From positions 1-7,206 of the forward strand of contig CAZQVW010000140.1 in assembly GCA_964596865.1 (NCBI GenBank): a DNA stretch of 7,206 nt. The letters are read 5' to 3'. Positions 5,328 to 7,206 of this stretch are shown here, piece after piece (positions within the stretch are counted from its first letter, which is position 1; each line of letters opens with the position of its first letter). The notes beneath the pieces are model-generated. The model was not told the DNA's origin, made no database searches, and saw nothing but the letters and a program-made list of their open reading frames with translations. This stretch comes from UBA6382 sp964596865. Its GTDB lineage: Bacteria > Bacteroidota > Bacteroidia > Bacteroidales > Bacteroidaceae. A program made the position numbers and the translations under genes.

Positions 5328-6968
5328 ATGGTAAAGAAAAGTGCATTACAGCAGGCGAGAGCCTCTTACACCCCTAAGCTCCCTCTGGGTTTGCAGGGTG
5401 ATGTAGACATCCGTGAGGGTGAGCCCACCCAAAGTGTGGCCGACCAGGAAGAAGTAAAGAAATTATTTCCTAACACCTACGGTTTGCCGCTTGTAGAGTT
5501 TATTCCCGGAAAGAAAAAGGAGCACGCTCCAATGAATGTTGGCGTTATCCTGTCAGGCGGCCAGGCTCCTGGTGGTCATAACGTTATCTCCGGCTTGTTT
5601 GATGGCATCAAGCGCCTCAACCCCGCCAATCGTCTTTATGGCTTCCTTCTTGGCCCGGGCGGTCTGGTGGATCACAAATATATGGAGCTTACAAAGGAAA
5701 TTATTGACGAGTATCGCAATACAGGCGGCTTTGATATGATTGGCTCCGGTCGCACCAAACTGGAAACTGAAGACCAGTTTGAAAGTGGTATCCAGATTCT
5801 TCGCGAATTAGGCATCAAGGCTCTGGTTATCATCGGTGGCGACGATTCCAACACCAATGCTTGCGTTTTGGCAGAGTATTATGCCGCTAAAAACTATGGC
5901 GTGCAGGTGATTGGCTGCCCCAAAACCATTGATGGCGACCTCAAGAATGACCAAATAGAGACTTCCTTCGGTTTCGACACCGCCTGCAAAACCTATTCCG
6001 AGGTGATTGGCAACATTCAGCGTGATGCCAATTCTGCAAAGAAGTATTGGCACTTCATCAAACTGATGGGACGCTCCGCCAGCCACATTGCGTTGGAGTG
6101 TGCTTTGGAAGTGCAGCCTAATGTGTGCCTCATCTCCGAGGAGATTCAGGAGAAGGGCCTCTCTTTGGACGACATCGTTACTTACATTGCCGAGGCAGTG
6201 AAACTGCGTGCCGAGGATGGTAACAATTTCGGCACCGTGCTTATCCCTGAAGGCCTGATTGAGTTCATCCCTGCCATGAACAAGCTCATTGGCGAGCTCA
6301 ACGATGTTCTCTCTTCACCCGTCTACGCAAAAGCTCAGCCCAAGGACAACGTGGCATGGCTCCTTGACGGCAATCTCAGTCCCGAGAACACCCGCACCTT
6401 AGCTTCGCTGCCCACTGCTTTTGCTCAACAGCTTACCGGCGAGCGCGACCCCCACGGAAATGTGCAGGTTTCTTTGATAGAGACCGAGAAACTGCTCAGT
6501 GAAATGGTGGCGCAGAAGTTGGATCAATGGAAGAAGCAAGGTAAGTATAAAGGTAAGTTTGCCGCCCTCCACCATTTCTTCGGATATGAGGGCAGGTGCG
6601 CAGCTCCGTCCAACTTTGATGCCGATTACTGCTATTCGCTTGGCGTTAGTGCCAGTGAATTGATTTCCAATGGCAAGACCGGATATATGGCCATCGTGAA
6701 GAAGACCACCCGTCCCGCTGCAGAGTGGGTTGCTGGCGGTGTGCCCATCACGATGATGCTCAATATGGAGCGCCGCAACGGTAAGATGAAGCCCGTGATC
6801 CGCAAGGCATTGGTGGATCTCAACGGCGCACCGTTTAAGACCTTTGCCGCTCACCGCGATGAATGGAAGCGCCAGACAGCTTACGTCTATCCGGGCCCCA
6901 TTCAATATTTCGGCCCCTCCGAGGTTTGCGACCGCACTACCGAGACCCTTCGTTTGGAGCAAGAATAG
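5328..6968 (+). CDS. pfp: pyrophosphate-dependent 6-phosphofructokinase (PFP), long type
   Basis: Diphosphate:fructose-6-phosphate 1-phosphotransferase (EC 2.7.1.90), a cytoplasmic enzyme that interconverts fructose 6-phosphate and fructose 1,6-bisphosphate using PPi instead of ATP. Its 546 residues fit the long PFP type, not the ~320-residue ATP enzymes. Phosphate-binding LSGGQAPGGHN is at 75-85 and GGDDSNTNA at 170-178. The second Asp there (D173) and Lys199 of PKTIDGDL (198-205) are the residues that block ATP and favour PPi. Asp202 is the expected catalytic base. Substrate-binding motifs are MGRSASH (247-253), PEG (307-309) and YEGR (420-423). The start MVKKSALQQARASY agrees with what I recall of Bacteroidales PFPs. 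The reaction is reversible, so it may serve glycolysis and gluconeogenesis. It lies 27 bases after the preceding gene with no visible promoter, and a strong terminator follows. Confidence 0.96.
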   Translation: MVKKSALQQARASYTPKLPLGLQGDVDIREGEPTQSVADQEEVKKLFPNTYGLPLVEFIPGKKKEHAPMNVGVILSGGQAPGGHNVISGLFDGIKRLNPANRLYGFLLGPGGLVDHKYMELTKEIIDEYRNTGGFDMIGSGRTKLETEDQFESGIQILRELGIKALVIIGGDDSNTNACVLAEYYAAKNYGVQVIGCPKTIDGDLKNDQIETSFGFDTACKTYSEVIGNIQRDANSAKKYWHFIKLMGRSASHIALECALEVQPNVCLISEEIQEKGLSLDDIVTYIAEAVKLRAEDGNNFGTVLIPEGLIEFIPAMNKLIGELNDVLSSPVYAKAQPKDNVAWLLDGNLSPENTRTLASLPTAFAQQLTGERDPHGNVQVSLIETEKLLSEMVAQKLDQWKKQGKYKGKFAALHHFFGYEGRCAAPSNFDADYCYSLGVSASELISNGKTGYMAIVKKTTRPAAEWVAGGVPITMMLNMERRNGKMKPVIRKALVDLNGAPFKTFAAHRDEWKRQTAYVYPGPIQYFGPSEVCDRTTETLRLEQE

Positions 6969-7029
6969 CACACCTGTTGCTGAATTCAATACATTAAAAT
7001 ATAGGTATATACATTATTAATACACCTTT

Positions 7030-7062
7030 ACGCCCCTTGGAGAAATCCAAGGGGCGTTTTTT
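7030..7062 (+). terminator. intrinsic terminator after pfp
   Basis: A perfect 11-base-pair stem, ACGCCCCTTGG (7030-7040) with CCAAGGGGCGT (7047-7057), has a six-base loop AGAAAT and runs into six T residues (7057-7062). It lies 61 bases after the pfp stop and is the only strong rho-independent terminator in the window, so it probably ends the ftsY-to-pfp transcript. On the opposite strand no matching U-tract follows (the stem is followed by AAAGG), so it is mainly a plus-strand terminator. Confidence 0.93.
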
Positions 7063-7069
7063 GTTGCCT

Positions 7070-7133
7070 TTTGCCGAGATTAAGATTTTGTTTGTTGTGA
7101 TTTGAATTCCGTTTTGTCGTGATTAGAATTTCG
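7070..7133. repeat. three degenerate 21/22-base tandem repeats downstream of the terminator
   Basis: Units 7070-7090, 7091-7111 and 7113-7133 share a pattern that begins TTTGTCGTGATT and ends GAATTTCG. The second and third agree at 18 of 21 positions; the first agrees with the third at 16 of 21. The first step is 21 bases and the second is 22, owing to one extra T at 7112. No gene on the plus strand reads through. Function unknown; it could be a protein-binding array, a degenerate dispersed repeat, or the end of a convergent gene on the minus strand. Confidence 0.65.
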
Positions 7134-7137
7134 AATC
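7121..7137. other. 17-base imperfect palindrome
   Basis: GATTAGAATTTCGAATC is an inverted repeat around the T at 7129: GATT pairs with AATC and GAA with TTC, with a single A/G mismatch, so seven of eight positions pair. It overlaps the third tandem unit. The size and symmetry would fit a dimeric regulator site, but no promoter is evident beside it within the window. Confidence 0.35.
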
Positions 7138-7206
7138 ACCCTCCCATTTCAAGGTATCCGTCCGAAATAGGCCGACTTTTGTATGGCTTATTAAATTGCG
7201 AACTTT
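7123..7206 (-). other. possible 3' end of a convergent gene, unresolved
   Basis: Read on the minus strand from the window edge, one frame is open for 27 codons to a TAA (7125-7123), ending WEGDSKF. A second minus-strand frame is open for about 22 codons to a TGA, ending GYLEMGG. A plus-strand frame is also open over most of the region. Stretches this short prove nothing, and I cannot choose between them. A convergent gene arriving at the terminator would be sensible architecture. Otherwise this is plain intergenic DNA. Confidence 0.18.

Noticed and set aside
5328..6968. ATP-dependent phosphofructokinase
   Set aside because: GGDDS and PKTIDGD carry the Asp and Lys that favour PPi, and the 546-residue length fits long PFP rather than ATP-PFK.
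6399..6989. Minus-strand open frame of 196 codons opposite pfp
   Set aside because: Antisense shadow of a strongly conserved enzyme gene; no independent start context or domain.

Overview
The window looks like a core chromosomal segment of a member of the Bacteroidota, most likely order Bacteroidales. Four things point there. FtsY, RimO and the long pyrophosphate-type phosphofructokinase read like Bacteroidales versions of those proteins. The gene order ftsY - rimO - HU - HU with a transmembrane tail is one I associate with that order. A promoter of the Bacteroidetes type (TTTG-like -33, TAnnTTTG -7) precedes ftsY. Starts lack Shine-Dalgarno sequences and sit behind A/T-rich leaders. The family or genus cannot be fixed from the sequence alone.

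Layout, all genes on the + strand. A 350-residue putative lipoprotein of unknown function (50-1102) comes first, cut off from the rest by a clear promoter at 1112-1142. There follows a probable operon: ftsY (SRP receptor GTPase, 1172-2164), rimO (ribosomal protein S12 methylthiotransferase, 2198-3526), a 91-residue HU protein (3597-3872), a 433-residue HU protein with a repetitive linker and one membrane span (3999-5300), and pfp (PPi-dependent phosphofructokinase, 5328-6968). Gaps are 33, 70, 126 and 27 bases and no internal terminator is visible. A strong intrinsic terminator (7030-7062) closes the unit. The last 144 bases hold a short degenerate tandem repeat and an imperfect palindrome, with at most the edge of a convergent gene.

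Together the genes cover co-translational membrane targeting (FtsY), ribosome modification (RimO), nucleoid structure (two HU paralogues) and glycolytic flux (PFP). The link between them is probably shared growth-linked expression rather than one pathway.

The most unusual parts are around the HU pair. Six 21-base units run from the last codons of the first HU gene through the whole gap to the second, in frame, repeating the gene's own 3' end together with its stop codon. The second HU protein appears to tether a DNA-binding domain to the inner membrane through a linker built of seven-residue (also 21-base) repeats. A 21/22-base periodicity turns up again in non-coding DNA after the terminator.
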